Assembly (NCBI GenBank): GCA_902569055.1
Contig: CACFSU010000009.1
Coordinates: 1 to 46,511 of the forward strand
DNA: 46,511 bases
Direction of reading: 5' to 3'
DNA from: an uncultured Pelagibacteraceae bacterium
GTDB taxonomy: Bacteria > Pseudomonadota > Alphaproteobacteria > Pelagibacterales > Pelagibacteraceae
The position numbers were made by a program, and so were the translations under genes. Positions 9,937-20,082 of the stretch are shown one piece after another. How positions within the stretch are numbered: position 1 is the first letter of the stretch; each line of letters starts with the position of its first letter. Under the pieces are notes generated by a model. That model was given only the letters and a program-made list of their open reading frames with translations. It did not search any database and was not told the DNA's origin.

Positions 9937-11316
9937 ATGAAAAATTGGAAAATCAATAGTTGGAAGAAGTATCCTGTAAAACATATTCCGGAATATCCGG
10001 ATAAAAAAGAGTTGGATCAAGTTTTAGATAAAATTAGAACTTTTCCACCTTTAGTTTTTGCCGGTGAAACAAGACATCTTAAACAACAACTTGCAGAAGT
10101 TGTTGAAGGAAAGGCATTTTTATTACAAGGTGGAGATTGCGCAGAAAGTTTTGCAGAATTCCATCCTGATAATATAAGGGATACTTTTAAGTTAATGTTA
10201 CAAATGTCTCTAGTATTAACTTATTCAGCGTCCTTGCCAGTTGTAAAGTTGGGTAGAATAGCTGGGCAATTTTCAAAACCTAGAAGCTCTCCAGTTGAAG
10301 TCAAAAATGGAGTAGAATTACCAAGTTATCTAGGAGATAATATTAATGGAATTGAATTTAAAGAAAAAGCCAGAATTCCAGATCCTAAAAGATTATTTAA
10401 AGCTTACTCACAATCTGCAGCAACTTTAAATTTAATTAGAGCATTTTCACATGGAGGTTTTGCAGATCTAAAGAAAGTGCACACTTGGAACTTAGGTTTT
10501 ATTAAAAAAAGTCCTGAAGCTAAAAGATTTAAAGAATTAGAAGATCAAATTGCAAATGCTCTAGATTTTATGGATGCTTGTGGAATAAATTCTGATTTTA
10601 ACAGAAGATTAAAAACCGTTAACTTTTGGACATCTCACGAAGCTTTATTGTTACCATTTGAAGAGTCAATGACCAGAACAGACTCAACTACGGGTGAAAA
10701 TCATGATACTTCTGCACATTTTGTTTGGATTGGTGATAGGACTAGACAACTTGATGGAGGCCATGTTGAATTTTGTAGAGGCATAGAAAATCCAATTGGT
10801 ATTAAATGTGGTCCAACATTAAAAGCTGATGATTTAATTAATCTTTGTAATAAAATTAATCCAACAAATGAAAAAGGTAAAATTACATTAATTTCAAGAT
10901 TTGGTTATGAAAATGTTTCTAAGCATTTACCAAAACTTATCAGATCAATTAAAAAAGAAGGACTTAATGTGATATGGTCATGTGATCCATGTCATGGAAA
11001 TACCATCAAAGCTTCAACTGGATTTAAAACAAGACCATTTAATAGTGTTTTAAGTGAAGTTAAAAATGTATTTGCTTGTCACCAAAGTGAAGGAAGTTAT
11101 GCTGGAGGATTACACATTGAATTAACAGGTCAAAATGTAACAGAATGTACTGGAGGTGCTCAAAAAATTTCTGACAAAGATTTGTCTTCAAGATATCACA
11201 CACATTGCGACCCTAGATTAAATGCTAATCAAGCTTTAGAACTAGCATTTTTGATTTCGGATGAGATAAAAAAGAATAGCTCTTATTCTAAAAATGCTAT
11301 CCAGGCGGCATCTTAA
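9937..11316 (+). CDS. Class II (plant-type) 3-deoxy-7-phosphoheptulonate synthase
   Basis: Joins phosphoenolpyruvate and erythrose-4-phosphate to DAHP, first step of the shikimate pathway. Class II signatures run along the protein: LLQGGDCAESF, RIAGQFSKPRS, FWTSHEALLLPFE, GDRTRQLDGGHVEF, SCDPCHGNT and GGLHIELTGQNVTECTGG, carrying the metal-binding Cys, His, Glu and Asp. Length (459 aa) is normal. I prefer ATG 9937; an in-frame TTG at 9931 would add only two residues and neither has a clear Shine-Dalgarno. It sits 35 nt after glmS on the same strand. Confidence 0.94.
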   Translation: MKNWKINSWKKYPVKHIPEYPDKKELDQVLDKIRTFPPLVFAGETRHLKQQLAEVVEGKAFLLQGGDCAESFAEFHPDNIRDTFKLMLQMSLVLTYSASLPVVKLGRIAGQFSKPRSSPVEVKNGVELPSYLGDNINGIEFKEKARIPDPKRLFKAYSQSAATLNLIRAFSHGGFADLKKVHTWNLGFIKKSPEAKRFKELEDQIANALDFMDACGINSDFNRRLKTVNFWTSHEALLLPFEESMTRTDSTTGENHDTSAHFVWIGDRTRQLDGGHVEFCRGIENPIGIKCGPTLKADDLINLCNKINPTNEKGKITLISRFGYENVSKHLPKLIRSIKKEGLNVIWSCDPCHGNTIKASTGFKTRPFNSVLSEVKNVFACHQSEGSYAGGLHIELTGQNVTECTGGAQKISDKDLSSRYHTHCDPRLNANQALELAFLISDEIKKNSSYSKNAIQAAS

Positions 11317-11354
11317 ACCATTGCTTTTAAGTAATAGGTTATTAGTTATAATGT

Positions 11355-12092
11355 ATGAGTCCTTCTGAAAAAGTAAAATATATATCAAATTGGATTAAAT
11401 CTTATGTAGATCATATGCCTAGTAAGGCAGAGTCTTTAGTTATAGGAATATCAGGAGGAATTGACTCTTCGGTTTCAAGTACTTTAAGCGCAATGACAGG
11501 AATAAAAACGATAGTTTTGTCAATGCCTATAAAACAGAAAAAAAATCAACATGACTTAAGTTTGAAACATCAAGATTGGTTAGTTAAAAAATTTAAAAAT
11601 ATAAAAGCATACACAATTAGTTTAGATAAATTATTTGAGTCATTTTCATCAACACTTAATAAGTTTGATAATGAACATGGATTTGCTAATTCTAAGGCAA
11701 GATTAAGAATGACTACTCTATATCAAGTAGCAGCTGCAAATAAAGGCATAGTTGTTGGAACTGGAAATAAAGTTGAGGATTTTGGGGTTGGTTTTTATAC
11801 AAAATATGGAGATGGTGGAGTAGATATTTCTCCTATAGCTGATTGTAATAAAACTGAGGTTTGGGAACTTGGAAAAGAGTTAGGTATTTTAAAAGAAATA
11901 ATAGACGCTCCTCCTACTGACGGTCTTTGGGATGATGGTAGAACTGATGAAGGTCAATTAGGATTCAAGTATAATGAATTAGAAGATGCAATGATAAATT
12001 CTAATTCACCTTACAAATCAAAATACGAAAAAATAAGAAAACAAAATTTGCATAAAATGGAGCCAATTCCAGTGTGCAAAATTCCTAGTTAA
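11355..12092 (+). CDS. nadE: NAD synthetase (ammonia-dependent type)
   Basis: Adenylates and amidates nicotinic acid adenine dinucleotide to NAD+. The ATP-pyrophosphatase P-loop GISGGIDSSVSS starts near residue 31, followed by KARLRMTTLYQVA, VVGTGNKVEDFGVGFYTKYGDGGVDISPIADCNKT and PPTDGLWDDGRTDE, all typical of NadE. At 245 aa it lacks an N-terminal glutaminase domain, so it should use free ammonia or an external amidotransferase. Another NAD-metabolism gene, nadK, lies 27 kb away. Confidence 0.93.
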   Translation: MSPSEKVKYISNWIKSYVDHMPSKAESLVIGISGGIDSSVSSTLSAMTGIKTIVLSMPIKQKKNQHDLSLKHQDWLVKKFKNIKAYTISLDKLFESFSSTLNKFDNEHGFANSKARLRMTTLYQVAAANKGIVVGTGNKVEDFGVGFYTKYGDGGVDISPIADCNKTEVWELGKELGILKEIIDAPPTDGLWDDGRTDEGQLGFKYNELEDAMINSNSPYKSKYEKIRKQNLHKMEPIPVCKIPS

Positions 12093-12143
12093 TCAATTAG
12101 ATTAACAAATCATCAAATTAGGTATATTTCTTAATCAATTAAT

Positions 12144-13487
12144 ATGGATATTTTTTTAACAAATAATTTAACTAATAAAAAAGAACAGTTCGTTCCTATA
12201 GATAAAAAAAATATTGGAATGTATGTTTGTGGACCTACAGTTTATGATGATCCACATATTGGTAATGCTAGACCATTAGTTATTTTTGATATTCTTTTTA
12301 AGTTACTTAAAAGTAAATTTGAGAATGTATCTTACGTAAGAAACATAACTGATATAGATGATAAGATTATCAAATCATCAGAAGAACAAAAAATATCAAC
12401 AAAAAAACTTACAGATAAAGTAACCAAAATTTTTTTAGAAGATTGTAAATATTTGAACTGTGAAGATCCTACTCACCAACCCAAAGCAACTGAACATATT
12501 GATTTGATGATTGGAATGATTAATGAATTAATTAAAAATGGTTTTGCTTATGAAAATAATAAACATGTTTATTTTGAGGTAAAGAAGTTTTCAGATTATG
12601 GAAAATTATCAAATAAAAAATTAGAAGATTTGATTGCAGGATCAAGAGTAGAAATTAGTGAGAATAAAAAAAATTCAGAAGATTTTGTATTGTGGAAACC
12701 TTCAAATAAGGATGAGCCATCATGGGATTCACCTTGGGGAAAAGGAAGACCAGGTTGGCATTTAGAATGTTCAGCGATGTCAAAAAAGTTTTTAGGTAAT
12801 GAATTTGATATTCATGGAGGAGGAATGGATCTAATTTTTCCTCATCATGAAAATGAAATAGCTCAATCTAGGTGTGCTAATGAAACAAAAGTTTTTGCTA
12901 ATTATTGGGTACATAATGCTTTTATTACTATTTCCAATGAAAAAATGGCCAAGTCTCAAGGAAATATTTTAAAAATAAAAGATTTTAGAAAAAAGATAAG
13001 CGGTCAAGTTATTAGATTGGCATTAATGAGCACTCATTACAAACAACCTTTGGATTGGAATGATAAATTAATAACTGATTGTCAGAATATTTTAGACAAA
13101 TGGTATCGAGTTTTTTCATCTGATACTAGACTTATTAAAATTTCAGATGAAATTTTAAAACCTTTATATCAAGATTTAAATACTCCTAAATATATAACTA
13201 ATTTACATAAACTTTATGAAAAAGCCAACAAAGGTAAAGACAAAGAATTATTTATATCTGCATGTCAATTCATAGGACTTTTAAATGAAAATAAAGAACA
13301 ATGGGAAAATTATAAAAAAAGCAAATCTTCTATTAGTGAAACAGAAATTCAAAGTCAAATTGATTTACGAAATATAGCGAGAGAAAACAAAGATTATAAA
13401 GAAGCAGATAGAATTAGAGAAGATCTCTTAGATAAAGGTGTTTTAATAGAAGATAAAGATGGTAAAACTCTTTGGAAATTTAAATGA
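12144..13487 (+). CDS. cysS: Cysteinyl-tRNA synthetase
   Basis: Charges tRNA-Cys. Class I synthetase motifs: HIGN in PTVYDDPHIGNARP (HIGH) and KMAKSQGN (KMSKS). The zinc ligands of the CysRS active site are visible as the Cys in YVCGPTVYD, the Cys in HLECSAM and the His/Glu in GGGMDLIFPHHENE. At 447 aa it is a little shorter than the E. coli enzyme, mostly in the C-terminal anticodon-binding region. Overlaps cimA by 4 nt (ATGA). Confidence 0.96.
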   Translation: MDIFLTNNLTNKKEQFVPIDKKNIGMYVCGPTVYDDPHIGNARPLVIFDILFKLLKSKFENVSYVRNITDIDDKIIKSSEEQKISTKKLTDKVTKIFLEDCKYLNCEDPTHQPKATEHIDLMIGMINELIKNGFAYENNKHVYFEVKKFSDYGKLSNKKLEDLIAGSRVEISENKKNSEDFVLWKPSNKDEPSWDSPWGKGRPGWHLECSAMSKKFLGNEFDIHGGGMDLIFPHHENEIAQSRCANETKVFANYWVHNAFITISNEKMAKSQGNILKIKDFRKKISGQVIRLALMSTHYKQPLDWNDKLITDCQNILDKWYRVFSSDTRLIKISDEILKPLYQDLNTPKYITNLHKLYEKANKGKDKELFISACQFIGLLNENKEQWENYKKSKSSISETEIQSQIDLRNIARENKDYKEADRIREDLLDKGVLIEDKDGKTLWKFK

Positions 13488-15085
13488 GTAAAGAACGATT
13501 ATATATTTTTGATACAACATTAAGAGACGGGGCTCAAACTCAAGGTGTAGATTTTTCTATTGAAGATAAAGAAAAAATTGCATCAGCTTTAGATAATTTA
13601 GGTGTAGATTATATTGAGGGTGGATGGCCAGGAGCAAATCCAACTGATACGGAGTTTTTTGAGAAAAAACATAATTTTAAAAATGCAAAACTTACATGTT
13701 TTGGAATGACCAAAAGATCAGGCCGTAGTGCTGAAAATGATACTGGTTTATCAGCATTAATGAATTCTAATACATCTTCTGTTTGTTTGGTCGGAAAATC
13801 TTGGGATTTTCACGTAGATGTTGCTTTAGGAATTACAAACGAGGAAAATCTTGAAAATATTAGTGAGAGCTCAAAGTATTTCGTTAAAGCAAAAAGAGAA
13901 TTCATGTTTGATGCAGAACATTTTTTTGATGGTTATAAAGCGAGTCCAAAATATGCACTTTCATGTATCAAGGCAGCTTATGATCAAGGTGCTAGATGGA
14001 TTGTTTTATGTGATACTAACGGAGGAACACTCCCTTATGAAATTTCTAAAATAGTTTCTGAAGTTTCAAAAGTTATACCGGGAAAAAATTTAGGAATTCA
14101 TGCTCACAATGATACTGGCAATGCAGTTGCCAACTCATTGGCTGCAGTTTTATCAGGAGCAAGACATATTCAAGGAACAATTAATGGTCTTGGTGAGAGA
14201 TGTGGCAATGCGAATTTAATGTCATTGATTCCTACTTTTTTTTTAAAAAAAGATTTTTCATCTAAATTTGAAACAGGAATTAGTGCAAATAATATTAAGA
14301 ATTTAACAGAATGTTCTAGATTATTAGATGAAATTTTGAATAGAAAACCAAATCAACATTTGCCTTATGTTGGTGCTGCAGCTTTTTCTCATAAGGGTGG
14401 CTTACATGTTTCAGCAGTACAAAAAGATCCTAAAACTTATGAACATATAAATCCTGAGGATGTAGGCAATACTAGAAACATAGTTGTTTCAGATCAATCG
14501 GGTAAATCAAATATCATTTCTAGGTTAAAAAGTATAAAAATTGATATTAAAGAAAATGATCCTAAAATTAAAAAATTATTAGATGAAGTTAAAGATAGAG
14601 AATTTATTGGTTATAGTTATGACGGAGCTGATGCGTCTTTTGAATTGTTGGCTAGAAGAATCATCGGCGAGATACCAAGATATATTTCTATTACAGAATA
14701 TGATGTTTCTGTTAAAAAAAATAAATCTGGGGATATAATTTCATCAGCTAAGGCACAATTAGAAGTAGATGGAGAAAAAATTATTTGTGAAGGAGAAGGT
14801 AATGGTCCAGTTAACGCTTTAGATAATGCTATTAGAAAAAATGTTGATCGATTAGCTAAGTATTCAAGATATTTAAAAGATTTAAAGTTAGTAGATTATA
14901 AAGTTAGAATTTTGAATACAGGAACAGAAGCGGTAACTAGAGTTTCTATAGAAAGTACAGATTCTAAAGGAAAAAATTGGTTTACTATAGGTGTATCGAC
15001 AAACATTATTGAGGCTTCTTTCAAAGCATTAATTGATAGTTTAGATTATAAACTTTTTAAAGATAATGCTCCTGCAAGCAAGTAA
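13484..15085 (+). CDS. cimA: (R)-citramalate synthase
   Basis: Condenses pyruvate with acetyl-CoA to citramalate, giving 2-oxobutyrate for isoleucine without threonine deaminase. The DRE-TIM barrel shows DTTLRDGAQTQGVDFS at the N-terminus, GGWPGANPTD, HAHNDTGNAVANS (metal His) and NGLGERCGNANL. The long 533-aa form with the C-terminal LeuA-type allosteric domain (after about residue 380, e.g. AKAQLEVDGEKIICEGEGNGPV) is that of the CimA group. 2-isopropylmalate synthase is the main alternative, but the DGAQTQGVDFS start and GWPGANPTD favour CimA. Its ATG overlaps the cysS stop by 4 nt. Confidence 0.9.
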   Translation: MSKERLYIFDTTLRDGAQTQGVDFSIEDKEKIASALDNLGVDYIEGGWPGANPTDTEFFEKKHNFKNAKLTCFGMTKRSGRSAENDTGLSALMNSNTSSVCLVGKSWDFHVDVALGITNEENLENISESSKYFVKAKREFMFDAEHFFDGYKASPKYALSCIKAAYDQGARWIVLCDTNGGTLPYEISKIVSEVSKVIPGKNLGIHAHNDTGNAVANSLAAVLSGARHIQGTINGLGERCGNANLMSLIPTFFLKKDFSSKFETGISANNIKNLTECSRLLDEILNRKPNQHLPYVGAAAFSHKGGLHVSAVQKDPKTYEHINPEDVGNTRNIVVSDQSGKSNIISRLKSIKIDIKENDPKIKKLLDEVKDREFIGYSYDGADASFELLARRIIGEIPRYISITEYDVSVKKNKSGDIISSAKAQLEVDGEKIICEGEGNGPVNALDNAIRKNVDRLAKYSRYLKDLKLVDYKVRILNTGTEAVTRVSIESTDSKGKNWFTIGVSTNIIEASFKALIDSLDYKLFKDNAPASK

Positions 15086-15952
15086 ATGAAAATTAAAAAA
15101 TTTTCAAAAAAACCAGAAGATATAAATAATAGAGTAGGTGCCAAGCCTATTGTTTGTTATCCAAATGATAATTTGGAAAATGAAAATTTAAATCTTCTCC
15201 ATAAAGCTAGAAAATATTTAAATAAAATAGATGAGATTATAATTCCTCCACGAGATGCAAAAATTTTCAATGTTAAATTAGGTAATTTTTTTAGAATAGA
15301 AAGTGTTGAAGGTCCTCAAGTAGGTGACTTAAATCTATTTCAAGCAGATAACTTAGATGAAAAATTTTATTCTGGAAAAACCAGAGCTCTTTACGGTAGT
15401 CATATTTCTGTAGGAGATAAAATGTTTAGTAGCTTCCCATATTTAAGATCTCTAGCAACTATTACCTGGGATACATTAGATTGGTATGGTTATGATAAAG
15501 ATGGAGGTTCAGTTCATGATGTAATAGGAACTAGATGTGATCCTTACACTTCAAGATTAATTTCAGGAGATAATTATCATTATTGTTGTCATTCAAATTT
15601 AACTAGAGCGTTGGTTAATGAAAAGGGGTTAAATATTAACGATGCCGAAAAAATTGTTCATGATGTTCTAAATGTATTTATGTTGACCGGTTTTACTAAT
15701 GATACAAAACAATATTTTATGAAATCAAGCCCTGTTAGACCAGGAGATTATTTAGAATTTTTTGCTGAAACTGATTTATTAGGAGTTTTATCTGCTTGTC
15801 CAGGAGGAGATTGTGGTTCTGAACATTCGTCAGATGTTGCGAAGTGTTATCCATTAAAAGTTTCTGTATGGAATGTAGATAAAGAATATCTAAACGGAAT
15901 AAAATTTTCAAAAATTTCATCATATAATAGAAACCATGGTTTAGTTAAATAA
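15086..15952 (+). CDS. DUF1989 / urea-carboxylase-associated family protein
   Basis: A 288-aa protein of the DUF1989 family, members of which sit beside urea carboxylase or aminomethyltransferase genes and whose biochemical role is poorly defined. Conserved parts: IIPPRDAKIFNVKLGNFFRI, GPQVGDLNLFQ, RALYGSHISVGDKMFS, GTRCDPYT, YHYCCHSNL and a Cys-rich LSACPGGDCGSEHSSD tail region. The Cys and His clusters could bind a metal (inference). It starts on the base after the cimA stop and ends one base before the trmJ ATG, so it is co-transcribed; no urea carboxylase is nearby. Function unknown. Confidence 0.8.
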   Translation: MKIKKFSKKPEDINNRVGAKPIVCYPNDNLENENLNLLHKARKYLNKIDEIIIPPRDAKIFNVKLGNFFRIESVEGPQVGDLNLFQADNLDEKFYSGKTRALYGSHISVGDKMFSSFPYLRSLATITWDTLDWYGYDKDGGSVHDVIGTRCDPYTSRLISGDNYHYCCHSNLTRALVNEKGLNINDAEKIVHDVLNVFMLTGFTNDTKQYFMKSSPVRPGDYLEFFAETDLLGVLSACPGGDCGSEHSSDVAKCYPLKVSVWNVDKEYLNGIKFSKISSYNRNHGLVK

Positions 15953-15953
15953 T

Positions 15954-16667
15954 ATGAATAATAATAATATTTCTTTTATTTTACATAAACCTCAATTATC
16001 TGAAAATATAGGTGCTTGTGCAAGAGCAATGAAAAACTTTAATTTTAAAAAATTAATTTTAATAAATCCGAAACCAATATTTCCAAATGATAAAATTTTA
16101 GCCACATCAGTAGGAGCTAAAAATATAATTAATCAAAGTAAGGTATATAAGAATTTAGAACAAGCTCTTGGATACATAGATGTTGTTATTGCTACTTCTG
16201 CAAGGTTTAGAAATAAAAATATAGAGCATATAAATTTAGATGATTTAAAAAAGATTGATTTTAAAAAAAAAATTGCTTTTTTATTCGGATCAGAATCTTC
16301 TGGTCTGTCAAATAACGAAATTAGTTATGCTAATTATACTTTACAAATACCAACTAATCTTGAATTTAAATCTTTAAATCTTTCACATAGTCTCATTATA
16401 ATTGCACAAGTCGTCTCCAGTATTATAAAAATTAAAACTAAACCTTTTAATAAATCAAAAAAAATTAAAACTGCATCAAAAAAAGAAATTCAATCAATGA
16501 TAAAACTTTGTATTAGAAATTTAGAAAATTTAAATTTTTTCAATCCTAAAGAAAAGAAGCCAATAATGTTACAAAATCTTAGAAATATTTTTTATAAGAT
16601 GGACTTATCGGATAAAGAAACACGTATATTATCAAGTGTATTTGCTCGTTTGGGTAAAAAACGTTGA
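15954..16667 (+). CDS. trmJ: tRNA (cytidine/uridine-32-2'-O)-methyltransferase (SpoU/TrmH superfamily)
   Basis: Likely methylates the 2'-OH of nucleotide 32 in the tRNA anticodon loop. SPOUT knot motifs are all present: NIGACARAMKNF (motif 1), FGSESSGLSNNE (motif 2) and SLNLSHSLIIIAQ (motif 3). The FILHKPQLSENIG start and a C-terminal helical extension of about 80 residues fit TrmJ (237 aa here). It ends just before a strong rpsD promoter. Confidence 0.88.
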   Translation: MNNNNISFILHKPQLSENIGACARAMKNFNFKKLILINPKPIFPNDKILATSVGAKNIINQSKVYKNLEQALGYIDVVIATSARFRNKNIEHINLDDLKKIDFKKKIAFLFGSESSGLSNNEISYANYTLQIPTNLEFKSLNLSHSLIIIAQVVSSIIKIKTKPFNKSKKIKTASKKEIQSMIKLCIRNLENLNFFNPKEKKPIMLQNLRNIFYKMDLSDKETRILSSVFARLGKKR

Positions 16668-16695
16668 TTGACAAAATATTAAGTAAGCTTATAAA
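16668..16695 (+). promoter_or_regulatory. Sigma-70-type promoter of rpsD
   Basis: A consensus -35 TTGACA at 16668-16673 begins on the base after the trmJ stop and is followed, after a 16-nt spacer, by TATAAA at 16690-16695. The rpsD ATG is at 16708, so a start site 6-8 nt beyond the -10 box would leave a leader of only about 4-6 nt, close to leaderless. Confidence 0.6.
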
Positions 16696-16707
16696 GCCAA
16701 TATCTAA

Positions 16708-17325
16708 ATGACAAAAAGATTAAACTCTAAACATAAAGTTGACAGAAGATTAAAAGTAAATTTGTGGGGCAGACCCAAAAGTCCTTTTAATACTAGAGCT
16801 TATGGCCCTGGTCAACATGGTCAAACAAAAACATCTAAGCCATCTGACTATGGAATTCAACTTCAAGCTAAACAAAAATTAAAAGCTTATTATGGAAATA
16901 TTAATGAGAGGCAATTTAGAAATATATATAAGAAGGCAGCAATGCTTAAAGGGGATACTAGTGAAAACTTAATTGGTTTATTAGAGAGAAGACTAGACGC
17001 AGTAATTTATAGAGCAAAATTTGCAACTACAATTTTTTCCGCAAGACAACTGATAAATCATGGTCATGTTAAAGTTAATAGTAAAAAAGTAAATATAGGC
17101 TCTTATTTAGTTAAAGAAGAAGATACAATTGAAATTAGAGACAAATCTAAACAACTTGCCATTATTGATATTGCTTTAGCTAATAAAGAAAGAGAAACCC
17201 CAGAATATATTCAAAAGGATGAAAAAAATAAAAAATTGAAGTTTGTTAGAATTCCAAAATTTGAAGAAGTTCCTTATCCAATTATTATGGAGCCAAATTT
17301 AGTAATTGAATATTATTCTAGATAA
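16708..17325 (+). CDS. rpsD: 30S ribosomal protein S4
   Basis: Primary 16S rRNA-binding protein that nucleates the 30S body. The 205-aa protein has the N-terminal [19 protein letters not shown] segment and the S4 RNA-binding domain (about residues 90-155: [38 protein letters not shown]). The zinc-binding Cys residues of some S4 proteins are absent, as is common. It stops 2 nt before the convergent grxD stop, leaving no room for a terminator between the genes. Confidence 0.97.
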   Translation: MTKRLNSKHKVDRRLKVNLWGRPKSPFNTRAYGPGQHGQTKTSKPSDYGIQLQAKQKLKAYYGNINERQFRNIYKKAAMLKGDTSENLIGLLERRLDAVIYRAKFATTIFSARQLINHGHVKVNSKKVNIGSYLVKEEDTIEIRDKSKQLAIIDIALANKERETPEYIQKDEKNKKLKFVRIPKFEEVPYPIIMEPNLVIEYYSR

Positions 17326-17327
17326 TA

Positions 17328-17660
17328 TTACTTTTTAAAATTAATCCCTTTATCTTCTAAAATTTTTTTAAGTTCACCATTTTCATACATTTCTTTAACA
17401 ATATCACATCCACCTACAAACTCTTTTTTTATATATAATTGTGGTATTGTAGGCCAGTCACTATAAACTTTAATTCCTTCTCTAATGTTTTGATCTTCTA
17501 AAACATTTACTCCTTGAAATTTTACTTCAAGAATTTTAAGCATATTAGATACAGCCATTGAGAACCCACACTGTGGAGCATCAGGTGTTCCCTTCATGAA
17601 TAAACACACTTCATTATTATCTATATGATTTTGAATTGAATTTTTTGTTTGATCATCCAT
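17328..17660 (-). CDS. grxD: Monothiol glutaredoxin (Grx4 type)
   Basis: CGFS-type monothiol glutaredoxin that binds and transfers [2Fe-2S] clusters, often in a complex with a BolA protein. Visible: FMKGTPDAPQCGFS (active Cys at about residue 31), the DWPTIPQLYIKKEFVGGCDI glutathione-binding stretch, 110 aa overall. Its ATG shares one base with the stop of the BolA-like gene, so the two expected partners are translationally coupled, which strengthens both calls. Confidence 0.95.
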   Translation of the reverse strand: MDDQTKNSIQNHIDNNEVCLFMKGTPDAPQCGFSMAVSNMLKILEVKFQGVNVLEDQNIREGIKVYSDWPTIPQLYIKKEFVGGCDIVKEMYENGELKKILEDKGINFKK

Positions 17661-17890
17661 TATTGTTCCTTTGTTTTAATTGCCAAGGCATGCAATTCAT
17701 TACCCATTTTACCTTTTAAAGAATTATATACCATTTTATGTTGTTCTATTTTACTTTTGCCCGAAAATTGAGAAGAGGTAATTGTTGCAGAATAGTGATT
17801 ACCATCACCAGCTAAATCTTGTATTTCAACTATAGCATCCGTTAAAGTTTCCTTAATTAAACTCTCAATTTCTTTTAAATTCATTGCCAT
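17660..17890 (-). CDS. BolA-family protein
   Basis: Small (76 aa) BolA-fold protein, partner of monothiol glutaredoxins in iron-sulfur trafficking. The core reads DGNHYSATITSSQFSGKSKIEQHKMVY, containing the conserved His of SxxF.G.s.i.rHr; the C-terminal part ELHALAIKT is typical of the short IbaG/BolA2-type proteins. One-base overlaps link it to purL upstream and grxD downstream. I cannot tell BolA from IbaG by sequence alone, hence no symbol. Confidence 0.9.
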   Translation of the reverse strand: MAMNLKEIESLIKETLTDAIVEIQDLAGDGNHYSATITSSQFSGKSKIEQHKMVYNSLKGKMGNELHALAIKTKEQ

Positions 17891-20082
17891 TATTTACTCA
17901 TGTAGTTATTTAACCAATTTGTATTCGATCTTCTTAATTCGTCAATTGTAACTTTTGTCTTTTCGTTAATATAAAGTTCATTTTTATTGATAATTCCTAA
18001 TTCATCAAAGTGAACAGCATTTTTATTGAGAATTTCAGTAACTTTTTTTAAATCTTTTTTAGTAATTTCAACAATATATCTGCCTTGATCTTCAGCGAAA
18101 AAGTACTCTATTTCATTAATCAAAAATTTTGGTTTTTTTAAATTAATACCTTTATTTCCTTTAATACACATTTTGCTAATCGCTGTAATTATACCTCCTA
18201 AAGAAACGTCATGAGCGCTCTGAATTAAATTATTCTCAATTAATTTTAATAATGTTTCACCATTATTTTTCTCGTTAAATAAATTTATTTCTGGTGGGGG
18301 ACCATTTTTTTCATCTAAAATATTTCTAGCAAATAAACTTTGATCTATATGACCTTCAGTTTTACCAATAACTAAGACGATATTATCTATTTCTTTAAAC
18401 TCCATAGTTATCATTTCTTTATAATTTTTAATTAAACCAACTCCACCTATGGAAGGAGTAGGCTTAATACCCTCTTTTTTTGTTTGATTATAGAAAGATA
18501 CATTACCTGAGACCACAGGGAATTTTAAATATTCACTAGCTTCACCAATACCTTGAACACATTCAACAAATTCGCCCATATTTTCATCATTTTCAGGGCT
18601 ACCAAAATTTAAACAATTAGTAATTGCTATAGGTTTTGCTCCTACCGAAATTAAATTTCTAAAACTTTCGCACACCACTTGTTTGCCGCCAGTTAAAGGA
18701 TGTGCCCAACAATAAACTGCTGAAGAGTCAATTGAAGCTGCTACTGCTTTATTAGTTCCATGAACTCTCACTACACCAGAGTCTCCGCCTGGTTTTTGAA
18801 TAGTATCTCCCATCACAGTGTGATCGTATTGTTGCCAGATCCATTCTTTGCTACAAACATTTGGGTTAGATAAAATTTTTTTAAGGACTTCAATTATTTT
18901 TAAATTATTAAGATCTTCTTTGTTAATTTTATTTTTTTTTGGTAGTTTGGCTTTTTTCCATTTACGATCATACATTGGTGAGTTTTCAACCAATGTATTA
19001 ACTGGAATATCTGCAACTATCTTATCATCAAAAAACAGTTCAATTTTTTTTGACTTTGTAGTTTTACCTATTACAGCAAAATCTAAATTCCATTTATCAA
19101 ATATTTTTTTAGCTAGCTCTTCCTTACCATTTTCTAAAACAATCAACATTCTTTCTTGACTTTCAGAAAGCATTATTTCATAAGGAGTCATCTTAGCTTC
19201 TCTACATGGAACTTTATTTAAATTGATTTCAATACCAAGATTGCCTTTTGAAGCCATTTCAATACTTGAAGATGTTAATCCTGCAGCACCCATATCTTGA
19301 ATAGCTATAATTGAATCTCCTGCCATTAATTCCAAACAAGCTTCAAGAAGTAATTTTTCTGTAAAAGGATCTCCAACTTGAACAGTTGGTTTTTTTTCTT
19401 CAATATTTTCATCAAAACTTGCAGAAGCCATACTTGCTCCATGAATTCCATCACGACCTGTTTTAGAACCTACGTAGATTACAGGTTTATTTAATCCAGT
19501 TGCTTTTGAGTAAAAAATTTTATCTTTTTTGACTAGCCCCAAAGTCATTGCGTTTACTAAAATATTTCCATTGTAAGAACTGTCAAAGTTAGTTTGACCA
19601 GCTATAGTTGGCACACCCATACAATTACCATACCCACCTATACCTTGGACAACACCTCTTAATAAATTTTTTGTTTTTTTATGTTGGGGAGATCCAAAAT
19701 GAATTGAATTTAAATTAGCAATTGGTCTAGCTCCCATTGTAAATACATCTCTCATAATACCACCTACTCCAGTAGCTGCTCCTTGATATGGTTCTATAAA
19801 AGAAGGATGGTTATGACTTTCAATTTTAAAAACGATTGCATCATTATCCCCAATATCCACAACACCTGCATTTTCACCAGGTCCTTGAATAACTTGTTTT
19901 CCTTTTGTAGGAAGTTTTTTTAAATGGAGTCTTGAAGATTTATAAGAACAATGTTCATTCCACATTGCCGAAAAAATACCAAGTTCTGTTATATTAGGTG
20001 TTCTTTTAAGAAGTTCACAAATTTTTATATATTCATCTTTTTTTAAACCATGATCGATAGCAATTTGTTCGTTAACAATCAT
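17890..20082 (-). CDS. purL: Phosphoribosylformylglycinamidine synthase, large subunit (short PurL)
   Basis: ATP-dependent synthetase subunit of FGAM synthase (purine step 4). At 730 aa it is the small PurL that needs separate PurQ and PurS, both encoded just upstream. Motifs: [73 protein letters not shown] and AHDVSLGG. Its ATG overlaps the purQ stop by 4 nt. A BolA-like gene follows with one shared base, tying purine synthesis to an Fe-S cofactor pair in one transcript. Confidence 0.97.
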   Translation of the reverse strand: MIVNEQIAIDHGLKKDEYIKICELLKRTPNITELGIFSAMWNEHCSYKSSRLHLKKLPTKGKQVIQGPGENAGVVDIGDNDAIVFKIESHNHPSFIEPYQGAATGVGGIMRDVFTMGARPIANLNSIHFGSPQHKKTKNLLRGVVQGIGGYGNCMGVPTIAGQTNFDSSYNGNILVNAMTLGLVKKDKIFYSKATGLNKPVIYVGSKTGRDGIHGASMASASFDENIEEKKPTVQVGDPFTEKLLLEACLELMAGDSIIAIQDMGAAGLTSSSIEMASKGNLGIEINLNKVPCREAKMTPYEIMLSESQERMLIVLENGKEELAKKIFDKWNLDFAVIGKTTKSKKIELFFDDKIVADIPVNTLVENSPMYDRKWKKAKLPKKNKINKEDLNNLKIIEVLKKILSNPNVCSKEWIWQQYDHTVMGDTIQKPGGDSGVVRVHGTNKAVAASIDSSAVYCWAHPLTGGKQVVCESFRNLISVGAKPIAITNCLNFGSPENDENMGEFVECVQGIGEASEYLKFPVVSGNVSFYNQTKKEGIKPTPSIGGVGLIKNYKEMITMEFKEIDNIVLVIGKTEGHIDQSLFARNILDEKNGPPPEINLFNEKNNGETLLKLIENNLIQSAHDVSLGGIITAISKMCIKGNKGINLKKPKFLINEIEYFFAEDQGRYIVEITKKDLKKVTEILNKNAVHFDELGIINKNELYINEKTKVTIDELRRSNTNWLNNYMSK

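Noticed and set aside
11347..11352. TATAAT just before nadE as a promoter
   Set aside because: The best -35 candidate (TTGCTT, 11321) is 20 nt away and a start site 7 nt downstream would fall inside the coding sequence.
18848..19159. 103-codon open frame on the plus strand inside purL
   Set aside because: It lies wholly opposite a certain gene, has no recognisable domain and arises from the AT-rich codon pattern of purL; the same holds for other antisense frames in prpC, glmS, purC and the binding-protein gene.
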